This document shows positions 5,038 through 11,263 of a stretch of DNA of 13,107 nucleotides, in pieces; position 1 is the first letter of the stretch, and every line of letters starts with the position of its first letter. The stretch lies in the NCBI GenBank assembly GCA_030527765.1, contig JAUNAE010000062.1, positions 1 to 13,107 of the forward strand. Reading direction: 5' to 3'. The translations under genes were made by a program, and so were the position numbers. This stretch comes from Eubacteriales bacterium. Its GTDB lineage: Bacteria; Bacillota_A; Clostridia; Lachnospirales; Lachnospiraceae. The notes beneath the pieces are model-generated. The model was given only the letters and a program-made list of their open reading frames with translations. It searched no databases and was not told where the DNA came from.

Positions 5038-7059
5038 TCACCAACACAAGCAAAGCTGCCCATTTGCTTCTTCACGAAAAGCGGGCAATCCATAGTTCCC
5101 TTTACAATTTGTTTCCTTTACTTTTGGCATTCCTCTTCGATGTACTGTTAAGACCTCCATTTCGACAGGCCCATCATGTACGAAGTCCAGCTTGCGTAGA
5201 TCTTCAAAAAAGACGTCAAAAGCAGCGTCAATCCTCTTTCGCTCATCGTCATGCGGTGCCATAAAATTGGCATGGCCACACAAGTAATCATTACGGATCC
5301 CCGATGCATGGCATTTATCAAAGATCCATGCCGCTCCGGCACGAGCTAAAAGCTCTACATCCGATGACCAGTATCCATGATCTGTCTTGGCATGCTTTGC
5401 ATCCAGTGATTCTGCTTCGCGCAAAAAATTTGATTTTGTGCGTGTCGGTGATAAATCATCAAGTGAGCGAAGAATAGAAGCAGTTTGCAAACGGTTGATA
5501 TTATATCTTCGTGTTCTGTACTCCATCACTGTCGGATACAGGGTACTAATTCCTTGATTATATTGCCACTTTACATATTCATGAAATGCCGCTGACATCT
5601 CCGCATCATTCGATGCCATATAATCTATGGAAGCACGATGCTCGCAGATGCAGTTTTCAATGATATTATCCAACTCGTTTCCTTGCTCTTCAGACACTTT
5701 TCCAATATATGAACGAAGAAGTGTTCGAACGGAATCAAGGTGCTGCTCCAATTCCTCTTTGAGTTTTTCTTCAGTCTCTTTTTCTGTCAGAGGTCTTGTT
5801 TTTATCTCGTTCATGAGCCGATTAAAAGATGCCGGGCGTTTCTCCTTCGGAGCTTCCGTCAGACTCCCGTTTAGGCCAATTGTTTCGCCACACAGAAAGT
5901 CAACAGCGTGAATCCATTCATGCGCCAGCGAGCCGGCGCCACGCAGCTTCGTGATATTGATCACATGTGCCAATGGCTCATAATGGGCCAAAGCATTTCC
6001 CCGTCCTCTTGCTCCAAAAGCGATCGCAAGCTTTCCTTTCAGTGCGATATCCTCCGGTGCAATATGCAATACATAAGCAAGATCCTGCAATGCATCATAG
6101 GCAAAATTAAGAGATGCCTGTCGATCCTTATCTGTCAGCCAATTGCCATACTCGCCTCCCCGAAACTGGAAGTCCTGAATATAATCTTCTCCGGAAACAT
6201 TTCCATGACGATATTCATTAACACCTACACGTTCAATATGTGCAAGCATGGGTGGTACAAGTTTGGATTTCTTTTCACTTTCCTTTTTCTGTGTAACGAT
6301 CTTTGTATGTTCATTTAAGGATAAAACTGCACGCTCTGCCGCCTCTTTTGTTGGAAAATTTATGCCGATGACTCGACGTCCCGGTGTTGCTGCAATAAAT
6401 GTTCCGGGAAGATAAGCCGATTGATCACAGAATTCTGCCTGCGGATAGATATAATGCGTTGCATAATTGTGATGTTCTGACTTTCCTTCGTGATACGTAA
6501 TTGTCAGACGTCCATTATAATCCGTCTCGAAATTGCACTGATCAATTGGCTGGATGATATGTGACGATAGAATTTTCTCGTCCTCAGAATATAGAAAACA
6601 TTTTTTCTTGATCTGACGGTTGATCTCTTCCAGAGAAAGTCGCAGGACACGTGCTGTGCTGCTCGGGAGCTGCAAGTGCATAAGCGAGAATGTATACCCT
6701 TTTTTGATATCTTCTATTTCCTGTACAGACAATGCAAAATCTCTAACCAGACTCACAATGGAGATATAATCCCGGATCGTCTCGCGAAGTTCCTCTTCCG
6801 TGTCTCTTACGCTGATATTCGGTCCCGACGAAAGCGATTCTCGCAAAAGCTTTCTGAAATATAGCACTTCTCGTGATAAGCCAGATGCGTGTTGCTTCCT
6901 GTAATCTGGATTCTTCCATAAGAGATTTTTGACTGCATATTTTTTCAGGTTTGCTGTTGAAATTTTGAAAAGCTCTTCCTGATCAAAAATGTAGCCATAC
7001 TGCTCTTTTCTCGCTCCGCCGATGATTTCTCCGAAATCCTGTATTTTATTGTTCGCCAT
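5038..7059 (-). CDS. LPD1-type large polyvalent protein with zincin-like motif
   Basis: A 673-residue protein from the ATG at 7059 (GGAGG four bases upstream). The frame is open to 7164 through the leader, but that stretch belongs to module C. Near the N-terminus F-G-E-I-I-G-G-A-R-K (9-18) resembles the start of LPD5-type polyvalent proteins. The central part (about 340-390) carries F-G-A-R-G-R-G-N-A-L-A-H-Y-E-P, then G-A-G-S-L-A-H-E-W-I-H-A-V-D. This is the LPD1 signature with an HExxH-like zinc motif (His380, Glu381, His384). A later Y-W-S-S-D-V-E-L-L-A-R-A (563-574) gives a plausible third ligand at Glu569. A charged coiled-coil region (about 405-465) lies between. Polyvalent proteins of phages and conjugative elements are thought to travel with the DNA or counter host defences. 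Substrate and activity are unknown. It is followed by XRE with 11 bases between. Confidence 0.8.
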   Translation of the reverse strand: MANNKIQDFGEIIGGARKEQYGYIFDQEELFKISTANLKKYAVKNLLWKNPDYRKQHASGLSREVLYFRKLLRESLSSGPNISVRDTEEELRETIRDYISIVSLVRDFALSVQEIEDIKKGYTFSLMHLQLPSSTARVLRLSLEEINRQIKKKCFLYSEDEKILSSHIIQPIDQCNFETDYNGRLTITYHEGKSEHHNYATHYIYPQAEFCDQSAYLPGTFIAATPGRRVIGINFPTKEAAERAVLSLNEHTKIVTQKKESEKKSKLVPPMLAHIERVGVNEYRHGNVSGEDYIQDFQFRGGEYGNWLTDKDRQASLNFAYDALQDLAYVLHIAPEDIALKGKLAIAFGARGRGNALAHYEPLAHVINITKLRGAGSLAHEWIHAVDFLCGETIGLNGSLTEAPKEKRPASFNRLMNEIKTRPLTEKETEEKLKEELEQHLDSVRTLLRSYIGKVSEEQGNELDNIIENCICEHRASIDYMASNDAEMSAAFHEYVKWQYNQGISTLYPTVMEYRTRRYNINRLQTASILRSLDDLSPTRTKSNFLREAESLDAKHAKTDHGYWSSDVELLARAGAAWIFDKCHASGIRNDYLCGHANFMAPHDDERKRIDAAFDVFFEDLRKLDFVHDGPVEMEVLTVHRRGMPKVKETNCKGNYGLPAFREEANGQLCLCW

Positions 7060-7074
7060 AGTTCCTCCATTTTT

Positions 7075-7208
7075 GCTCTTTATGAGCGGTGTATGATATG
7101 GGGCTATCCCCTGGTGTATGTGGGCAAATTTTTCCCTCCTTTTTGTTCTGCTCCACGATGACAATTTTTCGTTATAAGGAACATGGTCGAAAATGTTCTA
7201 AAACGCAA
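7075..7208 (-). promoter_or_regulatory. Control module C (LPD1 leader)
   Basis: On the minus strand TTGCGT (7203-7208), 17 bases, CATGTT (7180-7185), with dyad GAACATTTTCGACCATGTTC and arms of six bases. TTATAAC follows. GTGG (7153-7156) can pair with CCAC (7120-7123) around AAGGAGGG (7134-7142). ACACC (7113-7117) precedes the hairpin GGGG-ATAG-CCCC (7100-7111). A second ACACC (7088-7092) precedes GCTC-ATAAA-GAGC (7075-7087), directly before the ribosome binding site. The pentamer-plus-hairpin unit is therefore doubled here. Confidence 0.75.
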
Positions 7209-7235
7209 AAACCGCCGCCCCTAAGGGCGACGGTT
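7207..7235 (-). terminator. Intrinsic terminator of the 8733-7252 unit
   Basis: On the minus strand AACCGTCGCCC (7225-7235) pairs with GGGCGGCGGTT (7210-7220) with one mismatch and a TTAG loop. A T-run follows and merges into the TTTTTGCG that opens module C. It lies 16 bases after the last stop codon of the unit. Confidence 0.9.
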
Positions 7236-7251
7236 GAAGGTGGTAAGTGTA

Positions 7252-7518
7252 TCAGATGTTCCAATTTGGATTTTCCTCGTTGTCCAGATCATGCATTAAC
7301 TGATCGAAATCCTGGTTCAGAGTGAAATACATTCTCCTTCTGGTTCCATCCAGCCTGCATGTACTCGCGCTACTAGGATCCCACTTGTCTCTCGTCCCTC
7401 TTCCCTTTAGTGTGCGTTCCATTGCAAGGGAAATGAGAGTTATCTCCGGCTGAATAAAGTCGATAAAATAGGCAAGATCCTCATCGCTCAAGGAACGAAT
7501 ATATTCGAAATATGTCAT
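7252..7518 (-). CDS. Unknown 88-residue protein
   Basis: I do not recognise this protein. It begins M-T-Y-F-E-Y-I-R-S-L-S-D-E-D-L-A-Y-F-I-D-F, an opening seen in small mobile-element proteins of Clostridia. The middle is basic (T-L-K-G-R-G-T-R-D-K-W) and the C-terminus acidic (Q-D-F-D-Q-L-M-H-D-L-D-N-E-E). Its ATG overlaps the upstream stop codon by four bases (ATGA). It is the last gene of a tightly packed operon and is followed by a terminator after 16 bases. The context suggests the operon products act together, but nothing in this protein shows how. Confidence 0.75.
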   Translation of the reverse strand: MTYFEYIRSLSDEDLAYFIDFIQPEITLISLAMERTLKGRGTRDKWDPSSASTCRLDGTRRRMYFTLNQDFDQLMHDLDNEENPNWNI

Positions 7519-7868
7519 GACTCTTCCCTTTCTTCAGATAGATGTGTTTGATTGGTGATAGTCCGAATTCGATTTTTCTCATTTTCAGAAAGCTCCTCAA
7601 TCTTCGTTTCCCCAAACAGATCACAGAACCGTTCTTTCTGTTCTTCCATTGCAGCTTTCATAAATGAAAGCTGGCCTTTAACAACAGCAAGTTCTTCCTG
7701 CAAATCGAGGATGCCCTTTACTCCCTGACGAATATACGGAGAAATGACGCGATATCCCATTCCCAATTCTTTTGAGATGGATTTTGATAGGAACGAATCC
7801 GGATCATCTACAATCGAGGCCAACTGTAGATTAATATTTATAAGCTTTACGATTGCGGTATTTTTCAT
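7515..7868 (-). CDS. Unknown 117-residue coiled-coil protein
   Basis: I do not recognise this protein. The first 50 residues are mixed helix (I-V-K-L-I-N-I-N-L-Q-L-A-S-I-V-D-D-P-D-S). Residues about 50-95 form a long charged amphipathic helix (G-I-L-D-L-Q-E-E-L-A-V-V-K-G-Q-L and onward to E-E-Q-K-E-R-F) with heptad-like spacing, probably a coiled coil for oligomerisation. The tail is polar. AGGAGG seven bases before the ATG, and a 4-base overlap at each end (7865-7868 and 7515-7518), fix it in the operon. It has no signal peptide or membrane segment. Confidence 0.75.
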   Translation of the reverse strand: MKNTAIVKLININLQLASIVDDPDSFLSKSISKELGMGYRVISPYIRQGVKGILDLQEELAVVKGQLSFMKAAMEEQKERFCDLFGETKIEELSENEKNRIRTITNQTHLSEEREES

Positions 7869-8275
7869 CCCTGTGCCTCCTTAAAAATTGAGTTCACTTG
7901 CTCCAGTATCGCACCGGGCAAGCTGACTGACGTTCCGTCTTCAAGCTCGAAAGATGCCGATTGAAGACGAACAGGATGAAGAAGTTCATCATCCGGTTCT
8001 CCTGTATAAACATACCAATCTTCGATACGCTCGATTTCCCCGTTTTTCAGAACTGCATCCAGGTCATCTGCATCGCGTGCTGTCTCCGTATCAAGTTCAG
8101 ACTGACAACAATGTACGATCTTGGGATTATCGCGGTCAATCTCTCCCGAGTATTGAAAGAAATCAAACCAGATAACATTACCATCTTTTGTCTTCACCTC
8201 ATATCCACCAGGAGAAACATAATGCTTCTTCGGATCTACCCGTTCCAAGAATTCTATATTCGTATAAAGCTTCAT
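7865..8275 (-). CDS. Unknown acidic 136-residue protein
   Basis: I do not recognise this protein. It is strongly acidic, mostly from Asp and Glu in the middle and C-terminal part (S-E-L-D-T-E-T-A-R-D-A-D-D-L-D-A-V-L and T-G-E-P-D-D-E-L-L). The N-terminal part is predicted strand-rich with W-F-D-F-F and Y-V-S-P-G-G-Y-E-V segments. GGGGAG lies five bases before the ATG, and the ATG overlaps the previous stop (ATGA). Small acidic proteins in accessory operons are sometimes DNA-mimic anti-restriction factors. Charge is the only support for that here, so it is speculation. Confidence 0.75.
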   Translation of the reverse strand: MKLYTNIEFLERVDPKKHYVSPGGYEVKTKDGNVIWFDFFQYSGEIDRDNPKIVHCCQSELDTETARDADDLDAVLKNGEIERIEDWYVYTGEPDDELLHPVRLQSASFELEDGTSVSLPGAILEQVNSIFKEAQG

Positions 8276-8607
8276 TTCTTCTCCCCTTCCTTGAGTGCTT
8301 GTGCGTCTGGTCCATTAATACGTACCGTGTGATTCAATCTGTTTGATATGAAAAGGTAATCTGCAAAAAGTCCATATCCATTCCGCCCAATTTCAACTCT
8401 TGTACATTCGAGAGAAATGGTTTCGCCCTTTTCAATCTTCTTCTCAGGCTGCTCACAGACCAATGGCGTTCCGGACTTTAATTTGAAGCGACACCATTTC
8501 GGATCGGCCTCACTACAAGTGATATTCCGGATATCACCCGGAAGGATTGCCTTAAAACTTAGATATGCCTTAATCTGGCGGTGTTCTTCTAATTCGTATT
8601 TTGTCAT
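8272..8607 (-). CDS. Unknown 111-residue protein
   Basis: I do not recognise this protein. It opens with a charged helix (M-T-K-Y-E-L-E-E-H-R-Q-I-K-A-Y-L). A strand-rich body follows, with W-C-R-F-K-L-K-S-G-T-P-L-V-C-E and G-E-T-I-S-L-E-C-T-R-V-E-I-G-R-N-G-Y-G-L-F-A-D-Y. This gives the impression of an OB- or beta-barrel fold. The tail is lysine-rich. AAGGAG nine bases before the ATG supports the start. Its stop overlaps the next gene (ATGA). A 31-codon reading frame with a stronger ribosome binding site lies 30 bases upstream, so this gene may be second in the unit driven by module D. Confidence 0.78.
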   Translation of the reverse strand: MTKYELEEHRQIKAYLSFKAILPGDIRNITCSEADPKWCRFKLKSGTPLVCEQPEKKIEKGETISLECTRVEIGRNGYGLFADYLFISNRLNHTVRINGPDAQALKEGEKK

Positions 8608-8637
8608 TCTTTTCGTCTCCTTGTTATTCGTAGATGC

Positions 8638-8733
8638 CTATATTGCCCTTTCCTTCCATAGATCGCTTAATTGACACTCTCCATGGCTAAAGCCGGGGGT
8701 TTTACGGCGCAAATGATAAGCACCCTTATGCAT
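8638..8733 (-). CDS. Possible 31-residue leader or broken first gene
   Basis: The frame begins ATG at 8733 and reads M-H-K-G-A-Y-H-L-R-R-K-T-P-G-F-S-H-G to a TAG at 8638. GAGGAGG stands six bases before the ATG, the strongest ribosome binding site in this unit. It is placed just after the second hairpin of module D, where the first gene of the unit should start. The sequence from residue 11 to about 21 coincides with an IS200/IS605-like end hairpin (8671-8699). It may therefore be the stub of a longer first gene cut by an insertion, or a short peptide in its own right. It has no recognisable domain. Confidence 0.4.
   Translation of the reverse strand: MHKGAYHLRRKTPGFSHGECQLSDLWKERAI
8671..8699 (-). 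mobile_element. IS200/IS605-like end hairpin (remnant)
   Basis: On the minus strand CCCC-C-GGCT-TT-AGCC-A-T-GGAG can fold into a stem with a TT loop and a bulged T, then runs through AGTG to TCAA. To my knowledge this architecture and the TCAA end are those of IS608-type right ends, the subterminal hairpin recognised by TnpA. There is no transposase gene beside it, so it would be a solitary remnant. Chance or a related stem-loop cannot be excluded. Confidence 0.4.
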
Positions 8734-8748
8734 AAATTTCCTCCTCAT

Positions 8749-8882
8749 AACCGAAAGAATTTCGGTTAGTGTATGTAGGGTTCCCACCCGGTGTATATGT
8801 GGGAATCTTTCCTCCTTTCTCTCTCTCCCATGTGACATTGTTGTGACATAGAGAACATGGTCGAAAATGTTCTGAAATGCAA
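8749..8882 (-). promoter_or_regulatory. Control module D
   Basis: On the minus strand TTGCAT (8877-8882), 17 bases, CATGTT (8854-8859), dyad GAACATTTTCGACCATGTTC. CTCTATGTCAC and AATGTCAC follow. TGGGA (8826-8830) can pair with TCCCA (8800-8804) around AAGGAGG (8811-8817). ACACC (8790-8794) precedes the hairpin GGGT-GGGA-ACCC with a GNRA loop (8778-8789). ACACT (8768-8772) then precedes a second hairpin with 8-base perfect arms, AACCGAAA/TTTCGGTT (8749-8767), directly before GAGGAGG. Confidence 0.78.
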
Positions 8883-8906
8883 AAAAGCCGCCCCATAAGG
8901 GACGGC
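8881..8906 (-). terminator. Intrinsic terminator of the Rpn-family gene
   Basis: On the minus strand GCCGTCCC (8899-8906) pairs with GGGGCGGC (8887-8894) with one mismatch and a TTAT loop. Six T follow (8881-8886) and merge with the TTTTGCAT opening of module D. The Rpn gene stop is 37 bases upstream. Confidence 0.88.
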
Positions 8907-8943
8907 AATTGTGTGATTGGGTGTATGAGCAAAACAATACATT

Positions 8944-9867
8944 TCAGTTGTTCTGCATTTTCGTTACACGTTCCAGGATGCGACCGCGCTCTTCAGGCGG
9001 AATATCCAGAATCTTAATCGCCTCCTCGACCGAAACATGAAAATTATTGACGATTCTAACAATATCGTTGCTCCAGGTTTCAATGCGACCTTCTGAGTGG
9101 CCTTCAACTCGCCCCTCTTCACGGCCTTCCGCAAGGCCTTCTTCACGAGCCTGTTCACGGAACACTTTGTGTACGGCTTCTTCATCGTATTCTGTCAGAA
9201 TGGAATTGATGACTCGATTCCGATGCTCTTTCACCATCATGCCAAACGCTCCTTCCTTTTTAGAAAAGCACTCCACTGCTGCATCAACAGAGGCGCGAAT
9301 GGAAAGACCCTGAACCTTTCCTTCCGCAATCATGTCAACGAATGCGGCATAGTCTCCCAGCACCATGCATTTCGTCAGCAGCTCCTTGTTTTGACCGTCC
9401 CCAATGTTGACTACGGTTGCAGTCCACTCGTATCCCGGTGACGGTACACAGAATGCATCAGAGAGTCTAAGATCTACGATGTCTTCCTTGTACCTGTGAC
9501 CATTGTAGAAAACGTAGCACTTCGGTGCCGGGATTTCTACCAGTTTTGTTCCGTAGAGATACTCTTTCTTGCCTGTTTCCTCTAAGTAGTTCTTTAGCAG
9601 CTCCGCAGTGTAAAGAAATGTGCGAAGCGGCATATTGGGGTTTGCCGTACTCTGCTGCTCATACAAAACCATGTGAGAGCCGATCACAAAGGATACATCG
9701 TTTCGCATGCCGAGATAAATGACATCCTCCAGTGTATTAAAAACAAACCCATCTTCCTCTGTGTATGATGAGTTATTGAGTGCATTGTAGAGTTCTAGTG
9801 CGAATCCGGGAATTTTCTCTACAATAAGCTTAAACAGTCTGTCCTTGTATTCTCTGTTTACCGCCAT
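8944..9867 (-). CDS. Rpn-family PD-(D/E)XK nuclease
   Basis: A 307-residue protein from the ATG at 9867, with GGAGG eight bases upstream. The frame is open to 10209 through the leader, but that stretch is module E. It matches the Rpn (recombination-promoting nuclease, formerly transposase_31/PDDEXK_2) family. The N-terminal nuclease core has N-D-V-S-F-V-I-G (56-63, Asp57), then L-Y-E-Q-Q-S-T (68-74) giving Glu70 with Gln72 in place of Lys. Further marks are a typical P-L-R-T-F-L-Y segment, and a C-terminal run of glutamate-glycine repeats (about 245-268, E-E-G-x-x-E-G-R type) before a terminal helical part. The family cuts DNA and raises recombination in E. coli. Copies are common and fast-diverging in Lachnospiraceae. 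It is a single-gene unit behind module E with its own terminator. Confidence 0.88.
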   Translation of the reverse strand: MAVNREYKDRLFKLIVEKIPGFALELYNALNNSSYTEEDGFVFNTLEDVIYLGMRNDVSFVIGSHMVLYEQQSTANPNMPLRTFLYTAELLKNYLEETGKKEYLYGTKLVEIPAPKCYVFYNGHRYKEDIVDLRLSDAFCVPSPGYEWTATVVNIGDGQNKELLTKCMVLGDYAAFVDMIAEGKVQGLSIRASVDAAVECFSKKEGAFGMMVKEHRNRVINSILTEYDEEAVHKVFREQAREEGLAEGREEGRVEGHSEGRIETWSNDIVRIVNNFHVSVEEAIKILDIPPEERGRILERVTKMQNN

Positions 9868-9936
9868 GTTTCTTTCCTCCAGTATAACAACTTGTTCTTT
9901 TGACAACAAGCAGCATTCACGTTGCCTGTAACGACT

Positions 9937-10044
9937 ATGGCGTATGGCCATGGTGTATAGGGATCTTATTTCCTCCTTTCTTTTTCCTCCAAAGTGACAT
10001 TGTTTTGACATAGAGAACATGGTCGAAAATGTTTCGGGACGCAA
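9937..10044 (-). promoter_or_regulatory. Control module E
   Basis: On the minus strand TTGCGT (10039-10044), 17 bases, CATGTT (10016-10021), with dyad AACATTTTCGACCATGTT (10016-10033). CTCTATGTCAA and AATGTCAC follow, then AAAGGAGG (9972-9979). The stem around it is poor here (three pairs). ACACC (9952-9956) precedes the hairpin ATGGC-CATAC-GCCAT (9937-9951). A further stem CTTGTT/AACAAG lies just before the Rpn ribosome binding site. About 40 bases separate the module from the upstream terminator, unlike modules A-D, which abut theirs. Confidence 0.72.
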
Positions 10045-10085
10045 ATACACAACCTCCTCCAGAAACAAGGGAAAGATTGGCGAAA

Positions 10086-10117
10086 ACAAAATGCCGCTTA
10101 CAAAATTGTAAACGGCA
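10086..10117 (-). terminator. Intrinsic terminator of the nuclease unit
   Basis: On the minus strand TGCCGTTTAC (10108-10117) pairs with GTAAGCGGCA (10092-10101) with one mismatch and a six-base loop, followed by TTTTGTTTT. It lies 27 bases after the nuclease stop codon. Confidence 0.8.
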
Positions 10118-10144
10118 CTCTCGGGATAGTTTGTGTATGGATGC

Positions 10145-11029
10145 TTATTTCGCCCAGTTCTGACCGCTTGCGTAGTCCAATACGACGCCCGGCTGCACAT
10201 TATAGGCAAATCGGCAAAGTGACCAGCTTTTGCTTTCGTTTCGTGCTTCCATTAATACTCCCCTTGCAAGAAGATCGTCTCCATCAAAGATCGGCGTAAC
10301 GCGATATAAAACCGTATCGCCAGTTCGAATTCGATCCAACACCTCCATTTCAACCGGAAGCATAGCCTCGACGTTAAAATATCTGGTTCCGGTAATCAAG
10401 AGGCACTCATCCGAATCTACGCCACAGATTGCGCGCATAATCAAATGAGCACGATTGTATAAATATGGCGGTTCTGAATCTACGATCCCTTCGTACTTAT
10501 TCTGATGCCATCCGGTTGGTCTGATCTGCCCAGTGCTTCCTCGTTCATCGGTTGGCAGTGTCGAAGGAGAAGCCTTAATTATGGCTGCCCCACATCGACC
10601 AAGCCTGTCCAGAGGCGATAGCTGTAATTCACCCGTCGAGATGTTGTTCCATTCAGTCGTGAAATACGGAGTGTCCTGATTGACAATTACATAAGGAGAT
10701 CCGGAATATTCCCCAAAAGAATCTGCATCAGGAAACGCATCAACAATGGTTGCGCTTGCCTCCTGCTTTTCTTCCACGAAATTACTGATCGAATAAGATG
10801 GACTGCTTCCAAAGGCAACTCTTTCGACCTTCAGTTTGACGTCGCGTGTAGCGTTTGTAGCGCAAACTGAAGCATCGTACAGAACGGAGGCTGCTTCTGT
10901 TGGCAGATAGCATGAAATCTGATCTACTGCGTTCTCATTACACAAAATCGTAACTACAACAGCCAGTAAAAAGATTACAGATCTTAGAAATCTGCAATGT
11001 TTTCTTTTCTTGTTTTTTCTTTTTCTCAT
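10145..11029 (-). CDS. Exported DNA/RNA non-specific endonuclease
   Basis: A 294-residue protein. The first 14 residues are almost all Lys and Arg, followed by a hydrophobic helix (about 15-30, F-L-R-S-V-I-F-L-L-A-V-V-V). It is therefore exported or anchored with the bulk outside the cell. After a polar linker (about 35-115) comes a DNA/RNA non-specific nuclease domain of the beta-beta-alpha-metal type. The motif is Y-N-R-A-H-L-I (191-197) in place of the DRGH of EndA, with catalytic His195, then L-L-I-T-G-T-R-Y-F-N-V-E-A-M (210-223) with metal-binding Asn219. L-Y-R-V-T-P-I-F and N-V-Q-P-G-V-V-L-D-Y close the domain. Relatives act as DNA-entry nucleases or secreted toxins. AGGTG eight bases before the ATG, and an ATGA overlap with the DUF4314 stop, show coupling. 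No immunity gene is obvious. Role in DNA uptake, competition or transfer is not decided. Confidence 0.85.
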   Translation of the reverse strand: MRKRKNKKRKHCRFLRSVIFLLAVVVTILCNENAVDQISCYLPTEAASVLYDASVCATNATRDVKLKVERVAFGSSPSYSISNFVEEKQEASATIVDAFPDADSFGEYSGSPYVIVNQDTPYFTTEWNNISTGELQLSPLDRLGRCGAAIIKASPSTLPTDERGSTGQIRPTGWHQNKYEGIVDSEPPYLYNRAHLIMRAICGVDSDECLLITGTRYFNVEAMLPVEMEVLDRIRTGDTVLYRVTPIFDGDDLLARGVLMEARNESKSWSLCRFAYNVQPGVVLDYASGQNWAK

Positions 11030-11250
11030 GCTCGAATCACCTCAATTCGATCACCTGCTTCCAATACAACGCCTAATGAAGAACCGTTCTTCCAGTTTAC
11101 GTGTATGGTTCCCAGATCATCGATACCGGTTATAGCCCCAGTTGTTCCGATTGCGGGAGCCTGCACGTCGTTCATGCAAATAAGACGTACCGGCATGCCA
11201 GTCTTATAACGCAACCTTAAGCGTTCTATCTTTTCCACATCTATATTCAT
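11026..11250 (-). CDS. DUF4314-family small protein
   Basis: A 74-residue protein from the ATG at 11250, with GGGGG seven bases upstream. The frame is open to 11328 but lacks a site there. It has the DUF4314 pattern: E-K-I-E-R-L-R-L-R-Y-K-T-G-M-P-V-R-L-I at about 6-24, D-V-Q-A-P-A-I-G-T-T-G-A-I-T-G-I-D-D-L-G-T-I-H-V (28-51), W-K-N-G-S-S-L (53-59), D-R-I-E-V-I (68-73). The domain is a small SH3-like barrel, frequent in conjugative elements of Firmicutes. Its function is unknown. It lies 13 bases after the preceding gene and overlaps the nuclease start by four bases. Confidence 0.85.
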   Translation of the reverse strand: MNIDVEKIERLRLRYKTGMPVRLICMNDVQAPAIGTTGAITGIDDLGTIHVNWKNGSSLGVVLEAGDRIEVIRA

Positions 11251-11263
11251 AATGTATCCCCCA

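Noticed and set aside
7060..7164. N-terminal extension of the LPD1 gene through the leader
   Set aside because: The open frame crosses the conserved module C and has no ribosome site. GGAGG stands four bases before the ATG at 7059. The same applies to the Rpn gene at 9868-10209.
8726..8819. A conserved leader peptide with a Thr-Pro-Gly motif after AAGGAGG (frames in modules A, C and D)
   Set aside because: The frames would need AUU or AUA starts and the motif fails in modules B, E and F, whereas the hairpin is present in all six. The shared peptide is explained by the conserved ACACC-GG sequence.
8638..8937. A 99-codon gene spanning module D
   Set aside because: Its first two thirds is the conserved module and the terminator arm. 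Only the last 31 codons have a ribosome binding site.
8944..9185. Second minus-strand frame inside the Rpn gene and several plus-strand frames across the window
   Set aside because: They are out-of-frame shadows of real genes without ribosome sites or recognisable domains.
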